Shown: in pieces, positions 9,049-17,901 of the stretch
Layout: the number at the start of each line of letters is the position of its first letter
Numbering within the stretch: the stretch's first letter is position 1
Origin: Anaerocolumna sedimenticola
Lineage (GTDB): Bacteria > Bacillota > Clostridia > Lachnospirales > Lachnospiraceae
Direction of reading: 5' to 3'
Length of the DNA stretch: 64,000 nt
Assembly (NCBI RefSeq): GCF_009931695.1
Contig: NZ_CP048000.1
Span: 5,288,501 to 5,352,500 of the forward strand
The notes under the pieces: generated by a model
Databases searched by the model: none
What the model saw: only the letters and a program-made list of their open reading frames with translations
Told to the model about the DNA's origin: nothing
Translations under genes and position numbers: made by a program

Positions 9049-9606
9049 TTATGGTTTGATTGCAGTATTAAGTATGATGTTGAGAGCTTCCTCTCTTTCT
9101 TTTGTATCTCGGATATTTATACCAGAATAACGTTTAAATTCCTCCATTTTCAACAGAATCACCTGCATAGCCGAGATCATTTGGAGTGCTATAACCTTTA
9201 TTTCGAGATCGCTCTTCGTCCCGCCATAGAGCTCTTTCAAAAGCGGCGTTATGAAGTAGCAAATACTCATATCACCATTCACGATCTCGTAGGAAAGTTG
9301 AACACGAAAGATTTCACTGTACTGTAGTGCAAGCTCCGCCGTTTGATAGAAAAAACCCTTCAATCTTTCGAATGGAGTTCCGGAACCCTCACTCGGAGAT
9401 AATCCTTCCGCCAGATTCGCCATTTGTCCGGCTATAACCTCATAGACAAGCTTATCCTTTGAATGAAAATGATAGCTAACCGTACCTATCCCTACACCAG
9501 CTTGCTGTGCAATTTTACGGACAGTGATGTCCTCAACAGGGCAACCCTCCGATAGTAATTCCCTTACTGCTGATATGATTTTTTCCCTTGCTTCACTGTA
9601 TGGCAT
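9049..9606 (-). CDS. TetR/AcrR family transcriptional regulator
   Basis: The 185-residue protein has an N-terminal TetR helix-turn-helix: VRKIAQQAGVGIGTVSYHF followed by SKDKLVYEVI. The C-terminal ligand domain is not recognisable. AAAGGAG precedes the ATG. A strong promoter overlapped by a perfect 11-base palindromic operator lies directly upstream, so the protein very likely represses itself. The ligand is unknown; OsmC and CPBP genes downstream are possible targets. Confidence 0.9.
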   Translation of the reverse strand: MPYSEAREKIISAVRELLSEGCPVEDITVRKIAQQAGVGIGTVSYHFHSKDKLVYEVIAGQMANLAEGLSPSEGSGTPFERLKGFFYQTAELALQYSEIFRVQLSYEIVNGDMSICYFITPLLKELYGGTKSDLEIKVIALQMISAMQVILLKMEEFKRYSGINIRDTKEREEALNIILNTAIKP

Positions 9607-9626
9607 CTTATTACTCCTTTACATTC

Positions 9627-9679
9627 ACTGAACATGTTTAGTACATGTTCAGTATAATACTGAGTAAATAGTATGTCAA
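9627..9679 (-). promoter_or_regulatory. Sigma-A promoter with TetR-type operator
   Basis: On the minus strand TTGACA (9674-9679) and TATACT (9651-9656) are separated by 17 bases. The perfect inverted repeat ACTGAACATGT-5-ACATGTTCAGT (9627-9653) begins at the -10 and covers the start region, the position expected for autorepression by the TetR protein. Confidence 0.85.
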
Positions 9680-9814
9680 GAGGGTTTGTAAAATAAGTTT
9701 TGCTTAATTGAAAGGCGAGATGCAACTTTTGTAACCCAATCGTCAACATGCATTTGCCGCCTTGGCTTCCTATGACGGAGTCCATTTGAACTATCGCCGT
9801 ATCCGGATTCTTGT

Positions 9815-9931
9815 CTATGAAATCGTAGTCGGGTTCTTATCCAATCAGCGGACGATTCCTTTAAAGGATAGACTTTCTTTTAGGTATTTCTGAAGGGTCA
9901 GTCTTTCTTCGTACGTAAAAAACTTTGACAT
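9815..9931 (-). pseudogene. IS30-type transposase N-terminal remnant
   Basis: A good ribosome site (GGAGAG) and ATG at 9931 open a frame beginning MSKFFTYEERLTLQKYLKES and continuing with LDKNPTTIS. This matches the N-terminal helix-turn-helix of IS30-family transposases. In-frame stops fall after FKGIVR and after TTIS, and no downstream catalytic domain is visible. It is a short, dead remnant. Confidence 0.7.
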
Positions 9932-10440
9932 AGTTACTCTCCTTTTTGACATTAACCCCTTCAGAATACATGGCAGTGAAAAGGTGTGCAAACAAAAAGA
10001 CTGGTTCATCACCAATCTTTTGTAAGCCAGGACGCAACTACCTGGTATCTATAAATTCTATTACTTTATAAAGTTCAATTCGAATCGATAGGGTTGCATC
10101 TCGATTTTCAATTAAGGTATCGTTTCGTATCCTTATATTTTTTATACATTTACGTCCATTGCTCAACCGCAGCATGTTAACCCCCCACTGGTACGCTTTG
10201 TCTGATGAAGAATATCAATCAGACGGTTCCGTTTCTGTTCAATGGCTTGAATTTCATTCTTCACTTTTCATGCTGTTTTTGAAAGATGATAGTTAAGATT
10301 CACGAATCCATCACATATTATTAGTGACGAATATGTAAATTCATTTAATTTCTATGTTTACTATACCACAAAATCCCAATAATTTCAAGTCTTGAGGTGT
10401 TCGCAATTAAGGAGTATTAATTATATGAGGTGATGTTTAT
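9932..10440. other. Gene-poor stretch, probable degraded sequence
   Basis: About 500 bases hold no convincing gene. A minus-strand frame around 10200-10270 (KNEIQAIEQKRNRL) looks like a coiled-coil remnant, but I cannot assign it. The GAGGTGAT ribosome site of the methyltransferase gene is at its right end. Confidence 0.4.
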
Positions 10441-11355
10441 ATGAAACAGAAAAGTATGACCGCTCTTGTTAGTGCTTTTTCAAGAGCATATCATTCTGAA
10501 AACAACGATATCAAAATATTCAATGATAGCGTTGCCAGGTTACTCCTATCCGAACAGGAATACAGTCAAATTGAAAAAAGCATGGCACAAGGCATTCAGT
10601 TTTTTAACCCCGGATTTAGCGGGAGCGACGTTGACGCCTTGAGATGGATTGTTGACAATCAATTGTCACCCTCGCCGCTGGGAAGATCGGCTTATGCCGA
10701 ACAAGCACTAAGAAATGCGGTTAATTTTGGAGCGAAACAATATCTGATCTTTGCAGCAGGATATGATAGCTTTGCTTACAGGCAGCCTGGATGGGCTTCC
10801 CAACTCCATATTTTTGAGCTTGATCATCCTCTTATGAGCATGGAAAAGCAAAAGCGCATAAACAGTATTTACGAAAAAAAGCCTGATAATTTAACTTACC
10901 TGCCTGTTGACCTGGCCCTTACAGCAATTGACGAGTACCTGTTTGACCACACTGAGTTTGATAGATCAAAGCTTTCATTTTGCAGTCTGCTTGGAATCTC
11001 GTATTATCTATCAAAAGAAAATTTCACAAACCTGATCAGAGGCATCTCCAATACGGTATGTACCGGAAGTACTATTGTATTCGATTATCCTGACCAGGAT
11101 ACTTATACCGGTAAAGCCGGGGAACGTGTAAAAAAGCAGGCAATGATGGCTGGAAACGCGGGAGAAGCGATGTTAGCAAGTTATTCGAATTTTGATATGG
11201 AAGCCTTGCTTTCGAATTGTGGCTTTTTGATTCATGAGCACCTGGAGCCCAAAGAGATTACCAAGCAATACTTTGCTGAATATAACCAAGCAAATCCACA
11301 ACATATTATGTCGGCATTTGATAATGTAAATTATTGTTTAGCCGTAAAAAAATAG
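10441..11355 (+). CDS. Class I SAM-dependent methyltransferase, LCM/PPM1 family
   Basis: The 304-residue protein matches the leucine carboxyl methyltransferase/TIGR00027-like family. It begins with a lid region, then shows AKQYLIFAAGYDSFAYR, the SAM-binding segment with G-Y-D-S, and FELDHPLMSMEKQKRI with the acidic residue that holds the ribose. CSLLGISYYLSKE follows, as in bacterial polyketide-type O-methyltransferases. GAGGTGAT precedes the ATG. The substrate is unknown. It stands alone on the plus strand and ends at a strong terminator. Confidence 0.88.
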   Translation: MKQKSMTALVSAFSRAYHSENNDIKIFNDSVARLLLSEQEYSQIEKSMAQGIQFFNPGFSGSDVDALRWIVDNQLSPSPLGRSAYAEQALRNAVNFGAKQYLIFAAGYDSFAYRQPGWASQLHIFELDHPLMSMEKQKRINSIYEKKPDNLTYLPVDLALTAIDEYLFDHTEFDRSKLSFCSLLGISYYLSKENFTNLIRGISNTVCTGSTIVFDYPDQDTYTGKAGERVKKQAMMAGNAGEAMLASYSNFDMEALLSNCGFLIHEHLEPKEITKQYFAEYNQANPQHIMSAFDNVNYCLAVKK

Positions 11356-11402
11356 CTGCCATATTCAAAATCTGCAATGTCATCTATAAGACAGGCAAAA
11401 AG

Positions 11403-11438
11403 TCGGGCTGAAAATTGCACTTTTTCAGCCCGATTTTT
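11403..11438 (+). terminator. Rho-independent terminator of the methyltransferase gene
   Basis: TCGGGCTGAAAA and TTTTCAGCCCGA form a perfect 12-base stem around a 7-base loop, followed by TTTTT. Confidence 0.88.
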
Positions 11439-11484
11439 GTCTTTATTTTACTCCAAAACCACTACATACAGTGGTTGACCTGCC

Positions 11485-11586
11485 TCATTTGCCCTTTAAA
11501 CCACTATTCGTCATCAGAATTATCGTTTCAACGTGCCTTGAACGTTCAAAAAAGATGCCGCTTGAGCCTGGTGGTGCCTTGGCGGC
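11485..11586 (-). pseudogene. rlmD 3'-end fragment 2 with common arm
   Basis: The minus-strand frame gives RSRHVETIILMTNSGLKGK then TGA, an RlmD-type C-terminus. Upstream it carries the arm shared by other copies: GCCAAGG, CAGGCT, then GGCATCTTTTTTGAACGTTC. It lies 27 bases beyond the stop of the lipoprotein gene. Confidence 0.6.
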
Positions 11587-11612
11587 AGTGTATCAATCAA
11601 ATGAGATGTGAG

Positions 11613-12245
11613 TCAGTATTCACTTGGAGTTAGCCAAATATATATGGTACTCTTATTGTTACCAGGTTCATATGCCGCTACATTGCCATTTTTATAAACC
11701 ACTTGACCTCCGTCATGCTTAAATCCATACTGTGTTTCATCTGCACCACCATCTAATAAATCACCAGTAAGTGACCATAATGAGTTTCCCATCTCTTCTC
11801 CACAAAAGAAAATAAATGTTGTCAATATAGCATCCATATATTTACTATCATCCGAATTTGAATCATAGTCAAATTTCCATGTGGACGTATCAATACCAAC
11901 TTTATTATCCTCTAAAACTAATGTCCAATCAGATTGACCAGCCTTTTCATAATCTTCTGCTGTAGATGGAGTTAAGCTTTTTCCGTATTTTGTTTCTAAG
12001 ATATTGTTTAAAATATCAATATTTTCAGCTAAAGTTTTTGATGATTTATAAACTAATTCACTGTCTGTATCAGTATCATTCTCTCTTTCCTCTAAATCAA
12101 TGGTTTCTATATTTTCTGCGATTGGTGTGATTTCGATTTCTGTATCTGACACACTTACATTATTATCCTTATTACATGCCAGTATGTTAAATGGCAATAC
12201 CATTAACAATACTACCATCAAACTTCTTCTTAAATATTTTTTCAT
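11613..12245 (-). CDS. Putative lipoprotein of unknown function
   Basis: The 210-residue product has a lipoprotein signal: KKYLRRSLM, a hydrophobic core, and lipobox ILAC with Cys24. An acidic, low-complexity linker follows (about residues 30-65). The rest (ETKYGKSLTPSTAEDY ... STIYIWLTPSEY) has no family I recognise. GGAGG lies 5 bases before the ATG. It is expected to be anchored on the outer face of the membrane. It is followed directly by rlmD fragment 2. Confidence 0.75.
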   Translation of the reverse strand: MKKYLRRSLMVVLLMVLPFNILACNKDNNVSVSDTEIEITPIAENIETIDLEERENDTDTDSELVYKSSKTLAENIDILNNILETKYGKSLTPSTAEDYEKAGQSDWTLVLEDNKVGIDTSTWKFDYDSNSDDSKYMDAILTTFIFFCGEEMGNSLWSLTGDLLDGGADETQYGFKHDGGQVVYKNGNVAAYEPGNNKSTIYIWLTPSEY

Positions 12246-12265
12246 ACAGCCTCCTTTCGTATCAC

Positions 12266-12458
12266 TTACTTTAAATTAATATCCAGTGCCCATTGAGCCG
12301 TTTCCTGTACATTTTTATTAGAATCATTTAGTGTCATTAGAAAATACTTAACCTATTTTTTAGTCAAAGAAATCATTGAAATAATCTACTTGAATTATTC
12401 CACATGATTCATAGCCAAGTTGTATAGCAACACCTTTCATATTTTGTTCTAAACACAT
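12266..12458 (-). pseudogene. Remnant of a QueG-like 4Fe-4S reductase
   Basis: A start with GGAGG reads 32 codons, including VAIQLGYESCGIIQVDYF, then stops. This resembles the N-terminus of epoxyqueuosine-reductase-like iron-sulfur proteins. About 50 bases on, a second frame reads LNDSNKNVQETAQWALDINL then stop, like the C-terminal HEAT repeat of QueG. The central catalytic part is gone, so this is an internally deleted relic. Confidence 0.55.
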
Positions 12459-12556
12459 AATATAAAATTTCCTCCTAACTACAATGCAATTTGCTTTTTT
12501 TTGCTTTTATGATAAAATATTTCTATTCTATTGACAATATAAAATTATTATGGTTT

Positions 12557-12577
12557 TAGTTCAGTAAAAATGAACTA
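12557..12577 (+). promoter_or_regulatory. Inverted repeat upstream of the LysR gene
   Basis: TAGTTCA-7-TGAACTA lies 11 bases before the LysR start, just ahead of the AGGAGA ribosome site. A TTGACA hexamer is 20 bases further up. The repeat is a plausible autoregulatory site. Confidence 0.5.
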
Positions 12578-12588
12578 TAGGAGAATAT

Positions 12589-13485
12589 ATGGAATTAAAA
12601 CAGCTTCAAACTATTAAAAATATACTTACAGAAGGAAGTTACTTAAAAGCAGCAGAAAAGATGGGATATGCGCCCTCTACCGTTACACTTCATATTCAGC
12701 AGCTTGAAGAAGAGTTGGGAATTAAATTATTTGAAAAGGAAGGCCGTAGAATGCACCTCTCAAAGGAAGGTGATTTTTTTTGGATGAATGCCAAGTTACT
12801 TCTTGAACATGCAGATACTTTTAAAAAAGTGATGGATAACTTTGTTACTGGTCAAATGGGACATGTTAGAATAGGGACAATAAGTACAATTGGAAGATCT
12901 TTGCTAATTCCTAAAATAATAGATTTCTGTAAGGAGTATCCAAACATTAAACTGACATTTGAACTTAACAGTTCGGAAGTCATTACACAAAAAATAATAA
13001 ATAACCAGCTGGATATCGGAATAGGGTTTGCTCCCCCAGCTAATCTTAACCTTTTGTTTGAACCTATTTGTTTGGAACCAATGGATTTGTTACTGCCTAT
13101 AGGACATCCACTTGTCAAAAAAGAAGAGATTACTCTTAAGGACTTAAGTGATGTAAATTTACTTCTTACAGAATCCTACTGCTCTTATCGAAATGAGATT
13201 GATAAGCATTTTAGTACTTCAGGAATCCCCCTTAAATCTATGATACAAATTAACGATGGAAGAACAATTATTCAGTTTGTTCAAGCTGGTATTGGCTGTT
13301 CTATCTTACCTGTAGCTGCCATTGAACCAGTTCCAGATATGACAATAAGACGAAAATTAGCAAATATAGAATTTAGCCTAATGGTTGGTGTTATTCGTAA
13401 AAAAGTGCAACTGGAAAAAGCCTCAGAAAGGCTTTATAATGAACTTCTTTATGAGTTAAAAATACTTGGCGAATTAAAAAGTTGA
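12589..13485 (+). CDS. LysR family transcriptional regulator
   Basis: The 298-residue protein has an intact LysR winged helix (SYLKAAEKMGYAPSTVTLHI, QLEEELGIKLFEKEGRR) and a complete effector domain of two periplasmic-binding-like lobes. AGGAGA precedes the ATG. It runs opposite to the lipoprotein and QueG remnant, so the QueG-like gene may once have been its divergent target. It is similar in layout to the broken LysR at 24.0 kb. Confidence 0.92.
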   Translation: MELKQLQTIKNILTEGSYLKAAEKMGYAPSTVTLHIQQLEEELGIKLFEKEGRRMHLSKEGDFFWMNAKLLLEHADTFKKVMDNFVTGQMGHVRIGTISTIGRSLLIPKIIDFCKEYPNIKLTFELNSSEVITQKIINNQLDIGIGFAPPANLNLLFEPICLEPMDLLLPIGHPLVKKEEITLKDLSDVNLLLTESYCSYRNEIDKHFSTSGIPLKSMIQINDGRTIIQFVQAGIGCSILPVAAIEPVPDMTIRRKLANIEFSLMVGVIRKKVQLEKASERLYNELLYELKILGELKS

Positions 13486-13514
13486 GAAATATTGTAGATT
13501 TGGTATAATGAAAC

Positions 13515-13931
13515 CTAAATCTTCCAATTACCCTTTCTATAAAGATCGGCCGAAAAAAGGCTCAAAATTTGCACTTTTGAGCCTAATTTTTTATCCGGCA
13601 TTGAAAATGATTCATCTGCTTCTACCAACCCATTAATTAATGCCATCCTCAGTTCTTCTTTTGACAGACTCTCCACATATTTTACAATCTGATCGTAGCG
13701 TTCCTGTTCCCGATCCTCTTCTTCTCTTTCATATTCTTCAAATTCAGTTATGTAATTATCGGCTTCCTTAGGAAAGGCTGTAAAAAACAGGGCTATCTTG
13801 TGCTTACATACAATTTTTTTCCCATCGGCATGCGGACAATTGCATTTGGATTTTTTAGGATGCTCGGTGTCAATCATCACATGGTATGGTTCTTTCTCAC
13901 TACCGACAACCTCTCCCTCGAATTCGATACC
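13515..13931 (-). pseudogene. SWIM zinc-finger protein fragment
   Basis: The frame carries a SWIM-type finger: CNCPHADGKKIVCKH gives CxC and CxH ligands. An acidic helical tail follows. Coding similarity begins abruptly at GGT ATC (13931), directly after CGCCAAGGG, the same word found at the outer end of the rlmD-fragment arms, and a TAA lies six codons further upstream. The C-terminus reads into a terminator hairpin at 13558-13584. Both ends therefore look replaced; 121 residues follow the first internal Met. Confidence 0.6.
13558..13590. terminator. Bidirectional terminator between LysR and SWIM fragment
   Basis: AGGCTCAAAA and TTTTGAGCCT form a perfect 10-base stem with a 7-base loop. TTTTTT runs follow on both strands. 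Confidence 0.8.
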
Positions 13932-14019
13932 CCCTTGGCGTTGGTTTAATCTTTAAAAAATCTGCCTTTCACTCTGTGCCAAGATATTTTACACACAGAT
14001 AGCTTACAATCTTGACTTA

Positions 14020-15192
14020 TTACTTTAATGCGGCAACCGCTTCTTTCTCTGTATCATCAAATATAAACTTATATAATTCAACTCTATTCTTATCCCAATC
14101 TAAAACAATCGGATAAGTGATTCCATTGTATTTCTTAGGTGCGTCAAAGGCTCCGTCAACCGGAATTCGGAAGGTATCCAAGGTTGTTATTTTATTCTCA
14201 ACCACATCCGCCATTGCTTTTTCTATCTGATCCTGTGTTAAATTCGTTGTCACATAACCCAGACTTTCTTTTGTAACGGATAGAATTTTGAACAGGTTTT
14301 TCGGAGATTTATAGCTATCAAATATCGCTTTTAAAGCTCTTTGCTGTCGGACAATACGGCCATAATCATTATTTACTCCGCCCAGGGTTTTTACTTTTCG
14401 TACACGGACATATCCCATGACCTGATTACCATTGAGATGATTAACACCTTTTTTTACATTTCGATTTTTCTTTTGCGATATGTAATTGGTTTTGTTAAGG
14501 TATTGTGCTTCTTCTTTCCCCAGCTCAATTGTTACGCCGCCTAATAGATCGACTATTTTCTCAAAGGATTTAAAATCGACCGATACATAACCGTCGATTT
14601 GGACCTTATAATTCTTTTCTATCGTATCAACCAATAATCTCGCTCCACCCCTTGCATAAGCAGAATTTAATTTATTTGCTTTATAACCTTGTATATCAAC
14701 ATAGCTGTCACGAAGCAACGAGGTAAGCTTTAAGGTATCATCTTTGGTATTGATGGAGGCAATCATCATGGAATCGGTATTTCTGGCTCCCCCGAATTCT
14801 TCGATACCGAAGATCAGATAATTGGTTACATAGTCTTCGTGCCTTGCTCCGTCAGCATGCTCTGCACCGCCTGCCGCATCGTATTCCTTGATAATTTCTT
14901 CGTTGTTCATATTGTGAGAGGCAAAGGTGCTTGCTGATTTATAGATAATGCTGCGTCCCGGCTTTGTTCCAATAATTAAGACAATTAGAATCAGTAGAAT
15001 TAAAACCATAATGCCTGCCATTTTTAACACCTTATGATTTTTCTTTTTTCGAGAAGGAGACTTCTTTGGCTGCGGAGCCCATCCTTGCTCTTCCCTTTCT
15101 TCTATCTCCGTTGTATCTTTCTCTGCTTTTTCATCATTCATGATTTCAAGTACTTGCTGTTTTAATAAATCTTCTTCGTATCTATTTGACAT
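14020..15192 (-). CDS. LytR-CpsA-Psr (LCP) family cell-wall ligase
   Basis: The 390-residue protein has an acidic cytoplasmic N-terminus, one membrane helix at about residues 57-76 and an extracellular LCP domain. Typical LCP features are NTDSMMIASINTK, LLRDSYVDIQGYKANKLNSA and GYVRVRKV with the Asp and Arg residues that bind the polyprenyl phosphate. LCP enzymes attach teichoic acid or polysaccharide to peptidoglycan. The ribosome site is weak (GGTGATC). It is monocistronic. Confidence 0.93.
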   Translation of the reverse strand: MSNRYEEDLLKQQVLEIMNDEKAEKDTTEIEEREEQGWAPQPKKSPSRKKKNHKVLKMAGIMVLILLILIVLIIGTKPGRSIIYKSASTFASHNMNNEEIIKEYDAAGGAEHADGARHEDYVTNYLIFGIEEFGGARNTDSMMIASINTKDDTLKLTSLLRDSYVDIQGYKANKLNSAYARGGARLLVDTIEKNYKVQIDGYVSVDFKSFEKIVDLLGGVTIELGKEEAQYLNKTNYISQKKNRNVKKGVNHLNGNQVMGYVRVRKVKTLGGVNNDYGRIVRQQRALKAIFDSYKSPKNLFKILSVTKESLGYVTTNLTQDQIEKAMADVVENKITTLDTFRIPVDGAFDAPKKYNGITYPIVLDWDKNRVELYKFIFDDTEKEAVAALK

Positions 15193-15410
15193 AGGATCAC
15201 CATTTCCGTATTTTATATAGAGTTATTAATGTTACATACTCTCTAATTATTGACCATATTATGATTTCTGTCAACTTATAAAGAAAAAACTGCGGTAGAC
15301 AAAAACAGGAAGTAAAATCATATCGTACAGATACCCCAACACCGGTATAAAGTCAGGGATCAGATTACATGATCCCTTTTCCCCTCTAAAAACCATAATC
15401 AGCGATTGTA

Positions 15411-15473
15411 ACTCATAGGAAGCCTGGCAGGTTCGACCGTTTCAAGGTCTTATCTGCCAGGCTTCCTATGAGT
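15411..15473. repeat. Long perfect hairpin at the 3' end of CPBP copy 4
   Basis: ACTCATAGGAAGCCTGGCAG (15411-15430) and its exact complement (15454-15473) form a 20-base stem. The 23-base loop contains a nested GACC/GGTC pair. The stem ends on the last base of the CPBP stop codon. There is no U-tract, so it is not a classic terminator. Confidence 0.7.
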
Positions 15474-16417
15474 TATCCATTTATATTGTTTTTCTTCCAC
15501 TTCAATATTAATACAGCAATCGCAATCAATAACGTAACTGTTGTTACAAGTCCACCCTCAGGGCCAAAATCCCCTCCTGTAAGTAAATTGGATCCTATTT
15601 GTTGTGTTTGAAAAATTTTTTCACCATTAGCAGCAAAACCGCTGACAGGAAGACCATAGATGTTTCCAAGAGCAAAATTCCAGGCAAAATGCAGCCCACA
15701 AACTCCCCATATATTACCGTTAAGAATGGCATAACCTGCGAAAAATACACCTGATAATATTAAATTTATAAAAGATAAAACTGTTACTCCAGAACTAAAT
15801 AAATGAAGAATACCAAATATAATTGCTGTGATAGAAATTGCCATAACTGGAGTACAGTTTTTTTCTAAACTTGGAATTAGCCATCCTCTTATTGCGATTT
15901 CCTCAGAAGCACTTTGTACAATCCAGCCCAATGCTATACTACCGAGATTTATTATCATGTAACCATAATATAACGGATAATATTTTAGTTTTATCATTCC
16001 TGTTAAATGCAAAGTTAGGGTAATCGCTGTTATGGCACATAAACCTATCATAAATCCGGTAATATATAGTTTAAAAGGACTGTTGGCTTTTAAACCAATA
16101 GAATTCACAGGACGTTTTTCCACAAATTTTACCCATGAGAAGAAAATTGTTATCTGTGCTCCGCAGATTATTAATTTTCTTAATGTAATCATAATCGTCC
16201 CATTAACATTAGTCATCAACCCAAGAACGTTGAACACTGCCTGCACAAATAAACGTCCTAATCCAAGTCCAATCAACCACAATAAAAAATAAACTACAAT
16301 TGTTAATGGAATATTTAATTTCACCTTACTTGTTTTTGGTTGTAGAAACAGCAAACTCTCTTTTAAATAATGATTTAAAACTTTCACGTAGCCTCCCACA
16401 AGTATATTTTTGAACAT
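15473..16417 (-). CDS. CPBP membrane metalloprotease, copy 4
   Basis: At 314 residues this is the longest CPBP protein here. Motifs are SASEEIAIRGWLIP, FGILHLFSSG and LHFAWNFALGN. It has about eight membrane segments and an extended N-terminus. GGGGGATTAG lies upstream of the ATG. It directly follows rlmD fragment 3 (minus-strand order) and ends at a 20-base-stem hairpin. Confidence 0.85.
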   Translation of the reverse strand: MFKNILVGGYVKVLNHYLKESLLFLQPKTSKVKLNIPLTIVVYFLLWLIGLGLGRLFVQAVFNVLGLMTNVNGTIMITLRKLIICGAQITIFFSWVKFVEKRPVNSIGLKANSPFKLYITGFMIGLCAITAITLTLHLTGMIKLKYYPLYYGYMIINLGSIALGWIVQSASEEIAIRGWLIPSLEKNCTPVMAISITAIIFGILHLFSSGVTVLSFINLILSGVFFAGYAILNGNIWGVCGLHFAWNFALGNIYGLPVSGFAANGEKIFQTQQIGSNLLTGGDFGPEGGLVTTVTLLIAIAVLILKWKKNNING

Positions 16418-16484
16418 TAAAGTAAGCTTCTAATCCCCCTAAAAACGATTCTTCTAACAGTGAGATGCAAGATGGGATTTTGCA

Positions 16485-16568
16485 CTAATATTTTGACAAA
16501 AAGCAGCAGATCTCCACATGCCTTGTTGCTGCAATTCTGATGACCGTTGAGCCTGGTACCCCCTTGGC
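16485..16568 (-). pseudogene. rlmD 3'-end fragment 3 with divergent arm
   Basis: The minus strand reads TRHVEICCFLSKY then TAG, with the upstream arm GCCAAGGGGGTACCAGGCTC as in the other copies. The poly-T stretch of the usual arm is missing, so this copy comes from a different element or is older. Confidence 0.5.
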
Positions 16569-16694
16569 GTCAGGGTATATTTTCAATAATTTCGACGCTC
16601 AACCCTTTTTTTAATAAAATATTTGTACTGATTATACCATGACAACTCTTATTTTTCGATGTTTAATTTAGTAAAGATAAAAGCTGCCAACAAT

Positions 16695-16720
16695 AAAACC
16701 CTCAGTGTACTGAAGGTTTT
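16695..16720. terminator. Hairpin in the 300-base gap before the HEPN-like gene
   Basis: AAAACC-C-TCAGT and ACTGA-A-GGTTTT pair around GT. It lies about 150 bases past the stop of the 16.9-17.7 kb gene. The rest of 16569-16868 shows no gene. Confidence 0.5.
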
Positions 16721-16868
16721 AGTCTTAGCAGTTTTTCAGTAGAACTATTTACTCCAGTTCTACTTTTCAAATTGGAATTTGTCAACTTCTTTATATACTC
16801 ACAAAAATTGATTAAAATTACATAGTAAATCAGCTAAAACTCTGAATCCGTGAAGTCAATTTTTCTAA

Positions 16869-17735
16869 CTAATTTAATTCACTGTTTGACTTTCTTCCAA
16901 GGTACAAAAATTCCATAATTGAATTAAACTCTATTATATCAGAAGATTCACCATTAATTGCACCACTCTCCCTATAATAATCAATTGCACTTTCAAAATC
17001 GTTATATAATTTCCCATTTTTATTTATAATATCAGCTACTAAATTAATTCTCTCAGTACAAAGGTCATACATATTAGGTGCTGTAGTAATAATTATTCTT
17101 GCAAGCTCTTCTCCTGCTTTTTCAACAATATCTTTTTCCTCACTTTTTGTAACAGAAGGGGTAAGCATTAATTTCTCTTTCCTTTCTTCTATCCATTTTA
17201 TGGCTGCTTCTTTATTGAGTGCTTTTAATAGTACCAAAGATAGCTTATCAATAATCATTAAGTTTTCAGGGTATTTACTATAAAGATATTCTAAGGTTAT
17301 ATGCCTTATAATAGGTGGTAAAATCGAAAATTGATGTACAACTCCCAAATTCGTTCCAAACTCATATTTTTCAAAATAAGCGATTAATAAATAAGCATAT
17401 AAATTGAAAAGACTGTCTATTACAGTTTTTACCTCTTCTTCTGTTATCTCTCTTGTAAATTGGGTATGAGTGCATTTTGAACCCATTTTATTAATAGTCT
17501 TTATTGAATTTAACAGTAACGGATTATCTTTTTCTTTAATTTTTGATATGATTCTTTCATCGCCTAATGTAACTTTGGTTTTTTTAGGAAGGTTTAATAT
17601 TCTTCTCACTATGACTTCAGCATATTGTCTTATTTTTGCAATAGTTCCCCTCCTTGAAGCACCTTCAAGATAAAAAGCATCATTTATTAAATCATTAACT
17701 AATGCTTCATAAGCTTCATTATTAAATTTAGTCAT
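16869..17735 (-). CDS. Hypothetical protein, HEPN-like N-terminal region
   Basis: I do not recognise this 288-residue family with certainty. The N-terminus is helical (RRGTIAKIRQYAEVIVRRIL), and the motif KTINKMGSKCTHTQF resembles the N-x-x-G-x-x-x-x-H part of DUF4145/HEPN-type proteins. The remainder is mostly helical, without membrane segments. AAAGGAG precedes the ATG. It lies next to a broken TIGR02391 gene, another HEPN-related family, so a role in phage defence is possible but unproven. Confidence 0.5.
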   Translation of the reverse strand: MTKFNNEAYEALVNDLINDAFYLEGASRRGTIAKIRQYAEVIVRRILNLPKKTKVTLGDERIISKIKEKDNPLLLNSIKTINKMGSKCTHTQFTREITEEEVKTVIDSLFNLYAYLLIAYFEKYEFGTNLGVVHQFSILPPIIRHITLEYLYSKYPENLMIIDKLSLVLLKALNKEAAIKWIEERKEKLMLTPSVTKSEEKDIVEKAGEELARIIITTAPNMYDLCTERINLVADIINKNGKLYNDFESAIDYYRESGAINGESSDIIEFNSIMEFLYLGRKSNSELN

Positions 17736-17763
17736 TTAAGTTTCTCCTTTCTAACGCTCCATA

Positions 17764-17883
17764 CTATAAATAGTCAGCAGTAAAATCCCGCCCTACAAAT
17801 TCTAATTTGTCTGTTGCTTTTTCATTGTTTATTGTCTTTATAAACATAATCTTATCTTCCTTACTATCCAACACCACTCCCAT
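17764..17883 (-). CDS. Small ORF, 39 residues
   Basis: GGAGG lies 8 bases before an ATG that opens a 39-codon frame (MGVVLDSKEDKIMFIK ... GRDFTADYL). It is between the TIGR02391 pseudogene and the HEPN-like gene, 28 bases from the latter, on the same strand. It has no recognisable domain. The good ribosome site and spacing support it as a real small gene. Confidence 0.45.
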   Translation of the reverse strand: MGVVLDSKEDKIMFIKTINNEKATDKLEFVGRDFTADYL

Positions 17884-17901
17884 GTTTTTTATCCTCCTTG
17901 C

